Origin: Ypsolopha sequella
Lineage: Eukaryota > Arthropoda > Insecta > Lepidoptera > Ypsolophidae
Direction of reading: 5' to 3'
NCBI GenBank assembly: GCA_934047225.1
Contig: OW204005.1
Coordinates: 24,870,396 to 24,934,395 of the forward strand
Length of the DNA: 64,000 nucleotides
This document shows, piece after piece, positions 54,264 to 63,433 of the stretch (its first letter is position 1; the number at the start of each line of letters is the position of its first letter). The translations under genes and the position numbers were made by a program. The notes under the pieces are model-generated. The model did no database searches. It had not been told where the DNA came from and saw nothing but the letters and a program-made list of their open reading frames with translations.

Positions 54264-55440
54264 CTGTAGAAAAAAGCAACATAATTCATATAATTTTCTA
54301 AGCAAAATTGACATACAACACACTTGAACTCACGATATTCAAATTTTAATTGGAGTAACAATGTCGCAAAGTGACAATAAGTCGATGTAGCTCTTAATAA
54401 GATAATTATTATATGTAAAGTTGCAGCATTAATGACCTAAAGTGACAATAAGGCTTTGTTACTCCAAAAAGATAAAAATTATTCTGTCATTTTAGCACTT
54501 ACGTTTTTGTAGCTCCAACTCGACGCGATGAACCGCGCACAACTGACCAATCAGACGATATTATTCCAAAAACTGTGGAAAGCTACAACGACATACACGC
54601 TCTCTGTCGTAAACTATTGGAACTATCATTGTGCTTTTGTTACCCCATAAAGAACAATACTTTTAGAACATTTTGACATATTTAGGTTAATTTTGCATTT
54701 TTTGACATTTACGTCATTGTTCTACCAAAGGTGCGAACTGTTTTATTTAAATTCAACTCGAATGTAACTTTGAATATTTACTTTCAAGAAACAACGATGG
54801 TTCATGTAGATATTAACAACTTACCTGTAAAATCCGGTAACAAAAACTGAACAGAAATTGAGCAATAGGTAGGCACGTGTACATTCTAAAACGCCATCCA
54901 GCAGAGAGACATTGCTCAACAAAATGGCGTACTGAAATGTCACGTAGTGTTGCAAAAACTAAAAATATCAAGTTATTGGTATATTTCACAAAAGTAATAT
55001 GCTAAAATTGGTAACAAAAGAGGATGTCACTTTTTGAAACTTTTCTGGGACAAGACTAAAATGTGTTTTTTGAAAAAATAATGTACTGGTCTCTTCTCAA
55101 AGATAATATGAAATGAACCCCGACATAATGGTTAAGCAATTAAAATCAAAAAATACGTAGGATACTTTTGAACTTTCCGAAATATTAGCGATCAAAGTAT
55201 CAGTAAGTCGTATGGGACACGTGACTTTTCATACATTAAAATTTGGGAGTGTTTTTTATTTACTCAATTTTAATTAATATATAATTATTTTAGACATTCG
55301 GTATTTTTTTTCGCATTCAATAAAGAAAACCACACCGTCTACAGTTAAATACTGTTAGACCATTGTATACACAATAATGATAAACAACTTTGTGGGACAG
55401 CAAAAAAATCAAGTTACGAAAAAAAATGAGAAATGCTCAC

Positions 55441-55507
55441 CTACATCTGAAGGGGCCTTTTCAGGCGGCACTAATGATAATAAGCGATACCCTTTAGACT
55501 TGAAGCT
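55441..55507 (-). CDS. Putative exon 2 of the multi-exon gene
   Basis: 67 bases between acceptor GTTTTTCAG and donor GATGTAG|GTGAGC. It encodes SFKSKGYRLLSLVPPEKAPS and DV, starting in phase 0 and ending in phase 1, which fits both exon 1 and exon 3. The consistent phases across three exons are the main evidence. Confidence 0.5.
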
Positions 55508-55594
55508 CTGAAAAACGAAAAAGTTACATATTTTATCTGCGGGTCCCCAAAAATATATGACGAGAAGTACCTGAATATTCGTTTTCTAAAAGTA

Positions 55595-56083
55595 CAGCAA
55601 CGAGAAGAATACTAGACATGAAATTTTGTGTTTACTTTTATATTACTTTGACAAGGGGAAGAATACTGGACATAGTATTTAGTAGTTTTTTTATTAGTAA
55701 TTCGACAAGGGGAAGTATACTGGACATCCAAGTTGTGAGCATTGTAAAAAGTAAACCGGACGCCAGCAATACAATCAAAATATTATGATTAGCTTTTCAG
55801 ATATGTTATCTTTGATTTAGAATAAAATTGTAAGTAAATAAGTCTTAAAACAATAAATAAAAATTAACTTACCGAGAGCCCGCGCAGTGACACTTGCCTC
55901 CCCGCCATCTTGCTGGTGACTGATCGCGGCACGACAAAATGCATGCGTTGCCGATTTTTGTTAACGTTGTTGGATAGGTCAGGGAGCGATATAGCATTTC
56001 GAACTCAAGAAATACGGTCTATTTTTCCGTGTAGTTTTTTTTTTATTCAACGGAAAGTATACTGAACGGCGTCGAATTAAGGG
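55595..56083 (-). repeat. Subterminal repeats of the piggyBac-like element
   Basis: ACAAGGGGAAGAATACTGGACAT-type motifs near 55655 and 55708, a weaker copy at 55593 (GAATACTAGACAT), and a terminal variant TATACTGAACGG (56058-56069). The left end has TATACTGGACGC at 50210. Repeated motifs at both ends are usual transposase-binding sites. Confidence 0.65.
55873..55908 (-). CDS. Putative first exon (MAGRQVSLRGLS) of the multi-exon gene
   Basis: An ATG about 175 bp inside the right terminal repeat opens a 12-codon frame that ends at a good donor, CTCTCG|GTAAGT. It is surrounded by locally GC-rich sequence, unlike the AT-rich neighbourhood, as expected for a first exon with a promoter. The exon is in phase with exon 2. 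It could be the start of the piggyBac transposase gene or of a passenger gene. Confidence 0.5.
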
Positions 56084-56313
56084 ATAAGTATAAGTCTGTA
56101 AAAAATTACAACATTCATCATGTTACTCAAACGATAGCTTAGTCATTCGTCATCATCATCATCATCATCATCATCATCGTCATAGAATTCGTTTATTTTA
56201 TTCCTAATCAACTGTAAATCGAAACTGTCTAAGTTGATTTTCTCCTTTTTTTACCACACCATTATTCGATGTGCCCTCACTTACGATTCGCCGTATAGTA
56301 GTACTGGAAACCC
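56084..56313 (-). pseudogene. IS630-type transposase, N-terminal exons
   Basis: After acceptor TTCTTTATAG, the exon from 56313 reads VSSTTIRRIVSEG, a helix-turn-helix typical of this transposase type, then LDSFDLQLIRNKINEFY followed by a (GAT)n run (about 56150-56180) coding for aspartates. A second acceptor TTTTTTACAG (56096-56105) starts a short exon that runs into the piggyBac end at 56084 and resumes at 50066. The microsatellite lies where the family normally continues, so some exon sequence was replaced. The start of the gene was not found. Confidence 0.7.
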
Positions 56314-57406
56314 CTATAAAGAAGTCACAATTTAGTATCTAAGAAAAATAAAACTAAAAGTATCAAAACACCACGACCATCAACTCTACCACGCGCTTTA
56401 AGGGTCAGTTTCGCCATACATGCTCTCGCGTTTGGACAATTTAGCATATTTAATCAAAATATTTTAAACAAATAATATTCTTGTAGTTAGTTAAGAAGTC
56501 GAACTACATTATTTAAATTTTAGATTTGAAATAAGTATCATAACCTTCGAGAAAAAAAAATCGGAAACATCACTAAAATCACGGAAAACAGCCTTTGGCG
56601 TTTGGACAATTATGATATATCTAAAAATCCAACTAAAAAATAGAATGATATTTTATAATATATATAATCGCGGTAGACCCGATTATATACATTATAATGT
56701 GTACGAAATGCGAGAGTTTAAAGTTATAGAATGATATTTTCTAGAGTTAAGAAGTCAAACTAACTTATTTTATTATTTATTTAAACCTCTTTCCTTTCGT
56801 TATTTTATAAAAAATACTCAAACACTCAACATTTTCCCGCGTGATTGCTCTATACAAATTAGTATGGCATTTGAGACCGCTCAACTGGCGAAATATAATA
56901 GCAAGCGCTTCCCTTGTGGCCTCAGTACCGCCGCAAGCTTCAGAGTGGGAGTAGGTTGCCACGGAAATCGTACGCGTAATATCGTGTAAAGACACAAAAA
57001 ATCCTGCACAGCGAGACGGAATTGATCAAGTAAGCCACCATGGAATGTTTTTACGTAGGTAGTTTGTATCGATATGAACTTTTCCTTTTGTAGGTGCTGC
57101 TTCTTCTATTCTATATTAATGTTTTTATGTTTTATTCTAAATAGATTTTTTTTTTAGGCAATAACATACATACGTAACGTAATATTTACGTAATATTAAC
57201 GTAATATTGGAGCTTTAATACGTTAAGTCATGAAATTGATATTGACCTGTTTCACACAAATTCAGACAGATTTAAGAGACTCGTAGCAAATCTATTTTTT
57301 AAGAAGTTACTTGACGAAGTGCAATCACAAATAAACAAATATTTACGTATATATTATCAATTAAATATATTATTTACACCAAGTAAGTATATTATATATT
57401 ACATTA
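56314..57406. other. Unassigned AT-rich stretch
   Basis: No coding frame or element end recognised. GTTTGGACAATT occurs twice (about 56432 and 56600), each followed by AT-rich sequence; the meaning is not clear. Confidence 0.45.
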
Positions 57407-58003
57407 TGTGTGGTAAAAAGTGATATTAGCAGCTGGAACAGGGGCCCATAAGCTGTCCCAGATCTACGTCCATGTAGATTCAATCTGCTTATATTCTACA
57501 AAAGTAAATACAAAATTTCCTACCAGAAAATTGCACTTGATGACGTCCTCAGTACGAATTCCTTCCATACGCGGAGTCCAAGGTGTGCCGGTGTTGTGAC
57601 ACGTTGTTCACCTTCCACGAAGAATCTAAACACAACCCACCTACACCTGGATGCATCCAAACCCAGAAGAAATAGTAACCTGACAAAGTTCCACATTTGT
57701 TGGAAACCGCATGTAGGCAGGTTATATCACACACACATGAATTACACTAATAGTGGCCTTCACGCCAAAATATTGTCAGACCCTGACTCAATAATGTTTT
57801 TTAAGATGTCCACATCAATTTTCCACGTATTAAACCATTAATAAATTAAATATTAAAATCGACCTCGATCTTTTTCCAAATTCCGCCTTTCCTAGGTTTT
57901 TTGACAGCTCCAAGTGTGAGAAGTGTTACCACACACAAAAAACAAAATCGTCGACCGAACACTCGACTGATGCGTTCTAAAAATATACATTTTATTCATA
58001 ACA
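57407..58003 (-). repeat. BEL-3 3' LTR (597 bp)
   Basis: Minus-strand ends TGTTATGAATAAAATG and TTACCACACA. Bases 57407-57973 recur at 63434-64000 with no difference I could see. On the minus strand CCCGGAGCGGGGGA directly upstream (58004-58017) is the polypurine tract. Confidence 0.92.
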
Positions 58004-58860
58004 TCCCCCGCTCCGGGCTGAGTAATCAGACCGCTAGCTCATACAACCGGGAGACGAGAGAGAGTTGTGATGGCTCGTCGCAAAATCGAACCTTCGACCA
58101 ACACCTCTGCGACGCGTGGAGTTCCGTCTCCGCCAAAAAACAACTTTAATATACGGCCCCGGCGCCAAAACAAGGATAGCAAGTTCACATCCTTCAAAAG
58201 AATTAAATTTCCTTCCCTAGGATGCTCAGTCCTGTCTGACCACAGAGAGGACGAGAGTTGAGGACCGCTTCCACTTTACAATATACAGTGGCAAGCTCCT
58301 CAAAAATTAGGACAGTTTCCCCAATAACGCAGCGGAGGTGGGTCTTCGCCGACTTGACGGCAGCTTCAAAAAATTCCCTCCCCAGTGAGGGCAATTTGGG
58401 GGACTGTACCGCCAAGTTACCCCTTTCCGGGCGAAGATTTAACTTGTAAATAACTAGCATAGTTATTTACAAAACAAAAAATAACAACATCATTAGCAGT
58501 ACCTCTGTAGATTGTGCCATTGTCGGAACGAATAAGTGAAGGTAAACCCGTACGCGACACGAAACGATCCAACGCGGCGATGAAGGCCTCCGTAGTCAAA
58601 GCTGACACCACTGCCAAGTGGATGGCCTTGGTGGCCAAGCACACAAATACATAAGGTATGCTTTCACAACCCGAGCGTTGCGATTGCTGAAAACCCCCGT
58701 GCGCGTTACGTATGTGTCGATCCGACACCAACAAATTTACTAAAGGTCCGTCCTTGGGTAGAAGCAAAGGATGAAGACTTCCGTATGGCAGGTCAGCTCT
58801 CCAAAATCAGCCTCCGAAACGCAGAAGTCCTTCATAATCCGTGAAAGGATTCAAACGAGC
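58004..58860 (-). pseudogene. BEL-3 integrase remnants
   Basis: From about 58860 the minus strand reads NPFTDYEGLLRFGG and YGSLHPLLLPKDGPLV, the usual start of BEL integrase. Then come VFVCLATKAIHLAVVSALT and SDNG in RSDNGTIYRGT (58550-58500), and in another frame FFEAAVKSAKTHLRC with the glutamate and VEAVLNSRPLC. The HHCC finger is damaged. Frameshifts and stops separate the parts (frames 58767-58417 and 58460-58203). The C-terminal barrel is missing before the polypurine tract. Confidence 0.85.
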
Positions 58861-59642
58861 AACCGCTCACTTCAGCCTGGCGTGATCCTCGCACAGAACT
58901 CGAAGTCTAAACTTGATGCGGTCCGCCTGAAGTACACGTACCGTGTACCAATGCGCTCCAACGCTCTTCTGCACTCACGGCTGGGGACAAAATATATGAA
59001 TATCATTGACTGGTTGGTATTTCAACCTAATACCACCATCATATTGGGATCCTCCAAATCTGCAAACAAACTATGTTCATTTAAAAGCCATTTCCTAAGT
59101 TCGAACATAATCATCCAAGTATCGAATCAAATATCGAATATACAAAATTGTGGATACCTCCACCAATGAAGAAGAACCCAGAGTCTTCTAAAAACCAAAT
59201 AGGATCCATCCTAACAAATCCGAGCCCAGGAGAACATCGACTGGGGCCGGATGAAAAAACGTGGGTCTGCCAGATGCAGACCTGACGTGCATGAGATTAT
59301 GGACGGAGGAAGGTCCAAAGAAGGCTGCCAGCTGACAATATTGTCTATAACCATGGCTGCAGCCGCTGATTCAACTCCAGTCCACCAATACCTAGGAGCG
59401 GCACCGACGAAACCTCCAGGTTCAAAACTAATCGGTGCGCCACTTGACTTTCCAAGTCGAGGAGGGCCCTTACCCTAACTCAATCCCCCCTGGGGCCCTA
59501 GACGCGAGCCATCGCGGTAGGCAACAGAACCGTCCGCGGTTCCGTACTCATAGCTTGAACAAGCTAGTTACAGGCTACCCCACCTGTGGAGCGCAGGCCC
59601 AGTCCACTGGCAGTAATACGGCTGGCGCGTGCACATCCCCAC
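58861..59642 (-). pseudogene. BEL-3 protease and pol remnants
   Basis: Minus-strand translation around 59460-59370 gives RALLDLESQVAHRLVLNLEV and SSVPLLGIGG, a protease in which DSGSQ has become DLESQ. Around 59290-59230 it gives LADPRFFHPAPVDVLLGSDL, the family signature after protease. The following 400 bp are only weakly recognisable, and the RT active site was not found. The reading is broken by several stops. Confidence 0.7.
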
Positions 59643-59860
59643 TTTACAGGAACCACTACGTAAACAACGGTAAAATAACATAAAAGATTTATTGAAACAA
59701 CTCAGTGATGTACAAATTTTCTCAGACAGGTTTCTGTAGTCAAGTCAACTAAAGTCTAAAATATTCAAAAATCGAACTTGAGAAAATTTGTACATCACTG
59801 AGTTGTTTCAATAAATCTTTTATGTTATTTTACCGTTGTTTACGTAGTGGTTCCTGTAAA
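59643..59860. repeat. 82-bp perfect inverted repeat at the BEL-4 left end
   Basis: Bases 59643-59724 are the exact reverse complement of 59779-59860, with a 54-bp spacer. The right arm lies just before the BEL-4 primer site, so it should be the end (R/U5) of the BEL-4 LTR. The left arm is then an inverted copy of that end facing BEL-3 sequence. Confidence 0.93.
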
Positions 59861-59876
59861 TCGTGGCGACCGTGCA
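59861..59876 (+). promoter_or_regulatory. BEL-4 primer-binding site
   Basis: TCGTGGCGACCGTGCA follows the LTR end. TGGCGACCGTG is a common insect LTR-element primer site. Confidence 0.8.
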
Positions 59877-59894
59877 ATAAACAAAACTTACAAA

Positions 59895-60878
59895 ATGGAA
59901 AAACTGCATAAAGAGCGGTCACAACTGCGAAGATTGTTCTCTAGGGGGTACAATGACTTCGTGCCGAAACTTACTCCTGAAAGAACAGAAGCACAGAACG
60001 AACAGTTGGTGATTGACTACGATTACCTGGCTGAAAAGGCAGCCAAGCTGTTCGACATAGATGTACGTATCCAGTCCATACTTACCGAAGCATCTGATTT
60101 CGATGAAGCTGCTTACGAACGTGAAATAGACGAAGCAGACTCTTATAACAAGAAATGGATAGAGGTAAAATCAAAGTTTGAGAGACTTAATACAAACCAG
60201 TCAACAGAACCTGACCAACAAAGCATAGTATCATCAAATCCTTTTAGAAGTGCGAGAGCTCAAAATGTTAACGCCTCCTTGCCGCAAAAGCAGTCTAAGA
60301 ATATGAAACTTCCAAAACTAGAGTTGAGGATTTTTGATGACGACCCCAAAACGTGGATTCCCTTCTGGGGTCAGTTTCGAAAAATACACGAAGATACTCA
60401 GCTAAGTGCAGAAGATAAATTTCAGTATCTTGCCCAAGCTATGAAAGACGGCTCCAGCGCTCTCGAGCTCATTGAGAGTTTCCCACCCTCCGAGGAAAAT
60501 TATGAAAAAGCTGTGCAACAACTGAAGAACCGGTTCGCGCGAGATGAAATTCTTATAGTGACTTATGTACGAGAACTATTAAGTTTAGTGCTGTGTCAGT
60601 CAAAGGGCGAATCTATGTTAAGTTTGAGGTCACTGTATGACAAAATAATGACGTACTTACAGGCTCTCGAGACACTAGGTGTAACAAAAGATAAATATGA
60701 AGCTATGTTGTACCCAATGGTAGAATCAGCTTTACCAGAAAATATTTTGGTAGCTTGGAGTAGGTGCACCAATAGCGAAAGTAAGGGGTCGGAGCTACTC
60801 ACTAACCTTCTTAACTTTATTAAAAGGGAAGTTGAATGTGAGGAAAGGATTAGAATTAGCCGCGTTGGATTTAATTAG
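59895..60878 (+). CDS. BEL-4 gag (about 327 residues)
   Basis: The chosen start MEKLHKERSQLRRLFSRGYN (ATG at 59895) lies after the primer site; the frame is open a little further upstream (59847). The protein has an N-terminal helical part, then LPKLELRIFDDDPKTWIPFW and EDKFQYLAQAMKDGSSALEL, the DUF1759-type gag domain of BEL elements. It ends at a TAG after ISRVGFN. A short frame downstream (60963-61078) carries the first zinc knuckle, so the natural gag probably continued across this stop. The frame has no internal break. Confidence 0.9.
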   Translation: MEKLHKERSQLRRLFSRGYNDFVPKLTPERTEAQNEQLVIDYDYLAEKAAKLFDIDVRIQSILTEASDFDEAAYEREIDEADSYNKKWIEVKSKFERLNTNQSTEPDQQSIVSSNPFRSARAQNVNASLPQKQSKNMKLPKLELRIFDDDPKTWIPFWGQFRKIHEDTQLSAEDKFQYLAQAMKDGSSALELIESFPPSEENYEKAVQQLKNRFARDEILIVTYVRELLSLVLCQSKGESMLSLRSLYDKIMTYLQALETLGVTKDKYEAMLYPMVESALPENILVAWSRCTNSESKGSELLTNLLNFIKREVECEERIRISRVGFN

Positions 60879-61078
60879 GGGATTCCTAGTTCTCTTTACA
60901 GCGATAGTCAGGCAAGTACTTCTAATCATCTACCTACTGCTGCCACCCTTTTATCAAAAGAGGTGAAGGATGAAAAATACGTTCCCAGAACTAGCGAAAA
61001 CGGTAAAGAGTTTTGCTTTTTATGCGGTAGAAATAATCATAATACCTTAGTTTGTTTTAAAGGAACAAAAATGACGTT
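60879..61078 (+). pseudogene. BEL-4 gag zinc-knuckle region
   Basis: Downstream of the gag stop the same reading type continues with SLYSDSQASTSNHLP and FCFLCGRNNHNTLVCFKGT, a CCHC knuckle (C-x2-C-x4-H-x4-C). BEL-4 similarity ends at about 61078, where minus-strand BEL-3 sequence begins. Confidence 0.75.
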
Positions 61079-61243
61079 AGTGCTCCATGCCAGCTGGCAC
61101 CAAAACCGGCGCGGGGAGGGGGGGCCTAGCCCTTGCCAACTCCAATTGGCCCCCGCCCGTAGGGGCCCAATTCACAACATGGCCATATGTGTGATAGCCC
61201 GTAGGCGAGGGGCTCCCTACAGGTCCACACGCAGTTACATAAC
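61079..61243 (-). pseudogene. BEL-3 gag-protease junction, GC-rich
   Basis: A strongly GC-rich stretch, continuous with the Ser/Pro/Gly-rich end of the BEL-3 gag, containing stops in the gag frame. It links gag with the protease remnants beyond BEL-4. Confidence 0.5.
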
Positions 61244-62728
61244 TCACCTCCCGGTGAGGGGGCGCGCCGCGCGCCGCAGTCCTCCGTTCCGACGGAGGGG
61301 AGCTCTGCCCGACAGCAAGCCTTCCCTGGACCGAGGTGGAAAGAGTTCTCCCTGATGCACCTCTCCCATTGTCCAAGGGGGGGGGGAAGTTCTCCCTGAA
61401 GCACCCCCGCCCGTAGGACTCCGTTGCTGCGGGACCGGTGAAGCCGCTTCAGATCTGTTGGCACACAACAATAAATGGTGAGGCCCCTCACACTCACTGC
61501 AACGTCGTGGCTCGGGACAATCACGTTCGAAGTGATTGTCCAAGCAACCGAAACATAGGCTCTTACGCTTCACCATGCGTCGCCGCTCGGTGACGTGCAG
61601 GTTTCGCCACTGCTGACATCTCAGCAGGTCATGCCCCGTGTGGCCACACTGCAAACAGGTCGATGACCTCTCAACCACAGATGCCAAACGGTGCTGCGGT
61701 TGTCTGGGCTTCCCACATTCCGATGACCCAGCAGACGAAAATGATTGCGCCCCAGATGGCGCCAAGTCCGGCTGTGATGTTTCTGCTACCCTAGCTTCAT
61801 ATTCAAGAAACCTTAATAAGTCCGTAAATTTTGGCACAGTGCTGCCATCTTTTCCTGCGGACACCCGCTCAAAACGTGACCTCACATCATTAGGCAACCT
61901 ACCTAAAATAATGTGAACGAGTAAAAACGACCACTCGTCCACCGGTAAACCTAATGTTCTAAGGGCATTACACGCCACAGTGACCGGAGTTAGCAACTGC
62001 AACCTTAGTTGAGCCCGGTTGGTTACCCTAGGTAACGTCAACAATTGAGAGGCATGCGCATCCGCCAGTAAGCGCATGTTCTGATACCTATCATTTAATA
62101 AGCCCCACGCTATATCATAATGATCATCCTCCACCCTGAGGTGCTGGATGAGCGACCTGGCCTCGCCCTCCAATGTTGACATCAAATATGCCATCTTTTG
62201 CCCCTTTGTTAAATCTATCCTAGAATCTACTAATGAAGTAAACATATTCCTATATGAGACCCATTCTTGAATTTTCCCATTAAATTTATTCAGTTCCAAA
62301 TTAGCCAAACTACCAGACACGCCATCTACCGGTTGAGGCGTGACAACTACAGGACCTCCTGAATTTTGCCTCTTTAGTTCTGCAATATTATTCGACTTTA
62401 TAACCAGCGCCTTACCAGTGGCGCCATCTGTTGGTCTAGGTGCGCTAACAACCGGGCTGCCCGATTGTCGCTTCTTGATCATGGAGGCCGCCTCAGTTAC
62501 ATCATCATAAATTTCCATTATCTTAGCCAAATCCGTAACATACCTATCCATAGGTTCATCCATTTCCTCTAGTGCTGCCACAGCCGCCTCTACGTCAGCC
62601 AGCCGCTGATGCATCCGCTCGGCTCTCTCCAGGATTGCAGTGTCACGATCCGATCGAGATAGCAATCCTTGGACGGTTGTAAACCAGCGGAGCTCCTTCG
62701 CCAACGCAGTCTTGTAAGACTTGGACAT
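61244..62728 (-). CDS. BEL-3 gag (494 residues)
   Basis: An uninterrupted frame from ATG at 62728 (MSKSYKTALAKELRWFTTVQ). An N-terminal coiled region is followed by ANLELNKFNGKIQEWVSYRN and KMAYLMSTLEGEARSLIQHL, the DUF1759 gag domain. Two or three zinc knuckles lie near the end (CLQCGHTGHDLLRC, CFGCLDNHFERDC, CSECEGPHHLLLC). The last 60 residues are Gly/Pro/Ser/Arg-rich and GC-rich, unlike the rest. An intact gag next to a deleted pol would fit a non-autonomous element that supplies particles or uses those of relatives. Confidence 0.9.
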   Translation of the reverse strand: MSKSYKTALAKELRWFTTVQGLLSRSDRDTAILERAERMHQRLADVEAAVAALEEMDEPMDRYVTDLAKIMEIYDDVTEAASMIKKRQSGSPVVSAPRPTDGATGKALVIKSNNIAELKRQNSGGPVVVTPQPVDGVSGSLANLELNKFNGKIQEWVSYRNMFTSLVDSRIDLTKGQKMAYLMSTLEGEARSLIQHLRVEDDHYDIAWGLLNDRYQNMRLLADAHASQLLTLPRVTNRAQLRLQLLTPVTVACNALRTLGLPVDEWSFLLVHIILGRLPNDVRSRFERVSAGKDGSTVPKFTDLLRFLEYEARVAETSQPDLAPSGAQSFSSAGSSECGKPRQPQHRLASVVERSSTCLQCGHTGHDLLRCQQWRNLHVTERRRMVKRKSLCFGCLDNHFERDCPEPRRCSECEGPHHLLLCANRSEAASPVPQQRSPTGGGASGRTSPPPWTMGEVHQGELFPPRSREGLLSGRAPLRRNGGLRRAARPLTGR

Positions 62729-63433
62729 CTCGCCGCAATGAACCGGGAAATTTATAAATAAAAACTATTTAGCAAACACCCTGACAATGCACAAAACACA
62801 GAAGCACTGCTCAATAGATACCCTACCTATAAATAGAATTTAATTAACAAACTTAATTCCCAATCACAAATGTATGTACTGTCCCGTCAATACAAAACAA
62901 ACAAATAGGTTCCTACCTAATTCCAGAATTTAATTATCAAATGTAATTCCCAATTACAATATATATTGTACCGACAATACAAATTACAACAATACCAAAT
63001 TTTAATTATATTTGGTGTATACAATACACACAAAACCTGAATGCACATTCCACTATGCACTTGTATACATACTTGTAAGTACATAAATTCAAGCCAAGAT
63101 AACAGTATGTTAGCTAACAAGTTGATTTCCAAATCTATAATATAAACCGTTATATGATTATGTTATTGGAGTACAAGAACACTTTATATGTACTAAATTA
63201 TCAAATTATATTGATATTACTGAACCACATCAATGTGGTACCCTCCGGTAATCATTTATCTACTCAAAGCACTAAACCAATCCAATGTAATTGCTACATC
63301 AATAACATTTACATTACAACCATGTAAAAAGCCTAGCTATGTTAAAAGTTCAATGAAACTGGGGCCGCCCAGTTCCGCTGTTTAAATGAATATAATCTGA
63401 AGGTAGGATAAACCACACTCGGCTACCAGATAA
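62729..63433 (-). other. BEL-3 leader with primer site
   Basis: On the minus strand the LTR end TTACCACACA is followed by TTATCTGGTAGCCGAGTGTGG, the likely primer-binding region. The AT-rich leader holds an imperfect direct repeat of about 93 bp (TTTAATTA-CAAA--TAATTCCCAAT near 62838 and near 62930). Confidence 0.65.

Larger units (their letters stand above)
50071..56083 (-). mobile_element. piggyBac-like element, 6.0 kb, in the IS630-type gene
   Basis: The left end is TTAA (50067-50070) followed by CCCTTAATTCGACAG. The right end is the inverted copy GTCGAATTAAGGG (56071-56083) followed by ATAA, one change from TTAA. The 13-bp terminal repeats are exact. TATACTGGAC-type motifs sit near both ends. 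The interrupted transposase reading frame continues on each side. It encodes a deleted piggyBac transposase near the left end and a multi-exon gene near the right end, both on the minus strand. Confidence 0.88.
59643..61078 (+). mobile_element. BEL-4: 5' fragment of a plus-strand BEL/Pao element
   Basis: It consists of an LTR end (right arm of the inverted repeat), primer site, gag and the start of the zinc-finger region, then stops. BEL-3 sequence resumes at about 61079. No protease or pol of this element is present. Its 3' LTR was not found. Confidence 0.8.

Noticed and set aside
56777..56995. Minus-strand 72-residue frame
   Set aside because: No recognisable content and no context.
57549..57841. 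Small frames repeated at 63576-63868
   Set aside because: They lie in the two LTR copies of BEL-3; they are repeated because the LTR is, with no sign of a gene.
61077..61524. Overlapping GC-rich frames on both strands
   Set aside because: A by-product of the GC-rich end of the BEL-3 gag; the gag frame itself is the supported one.
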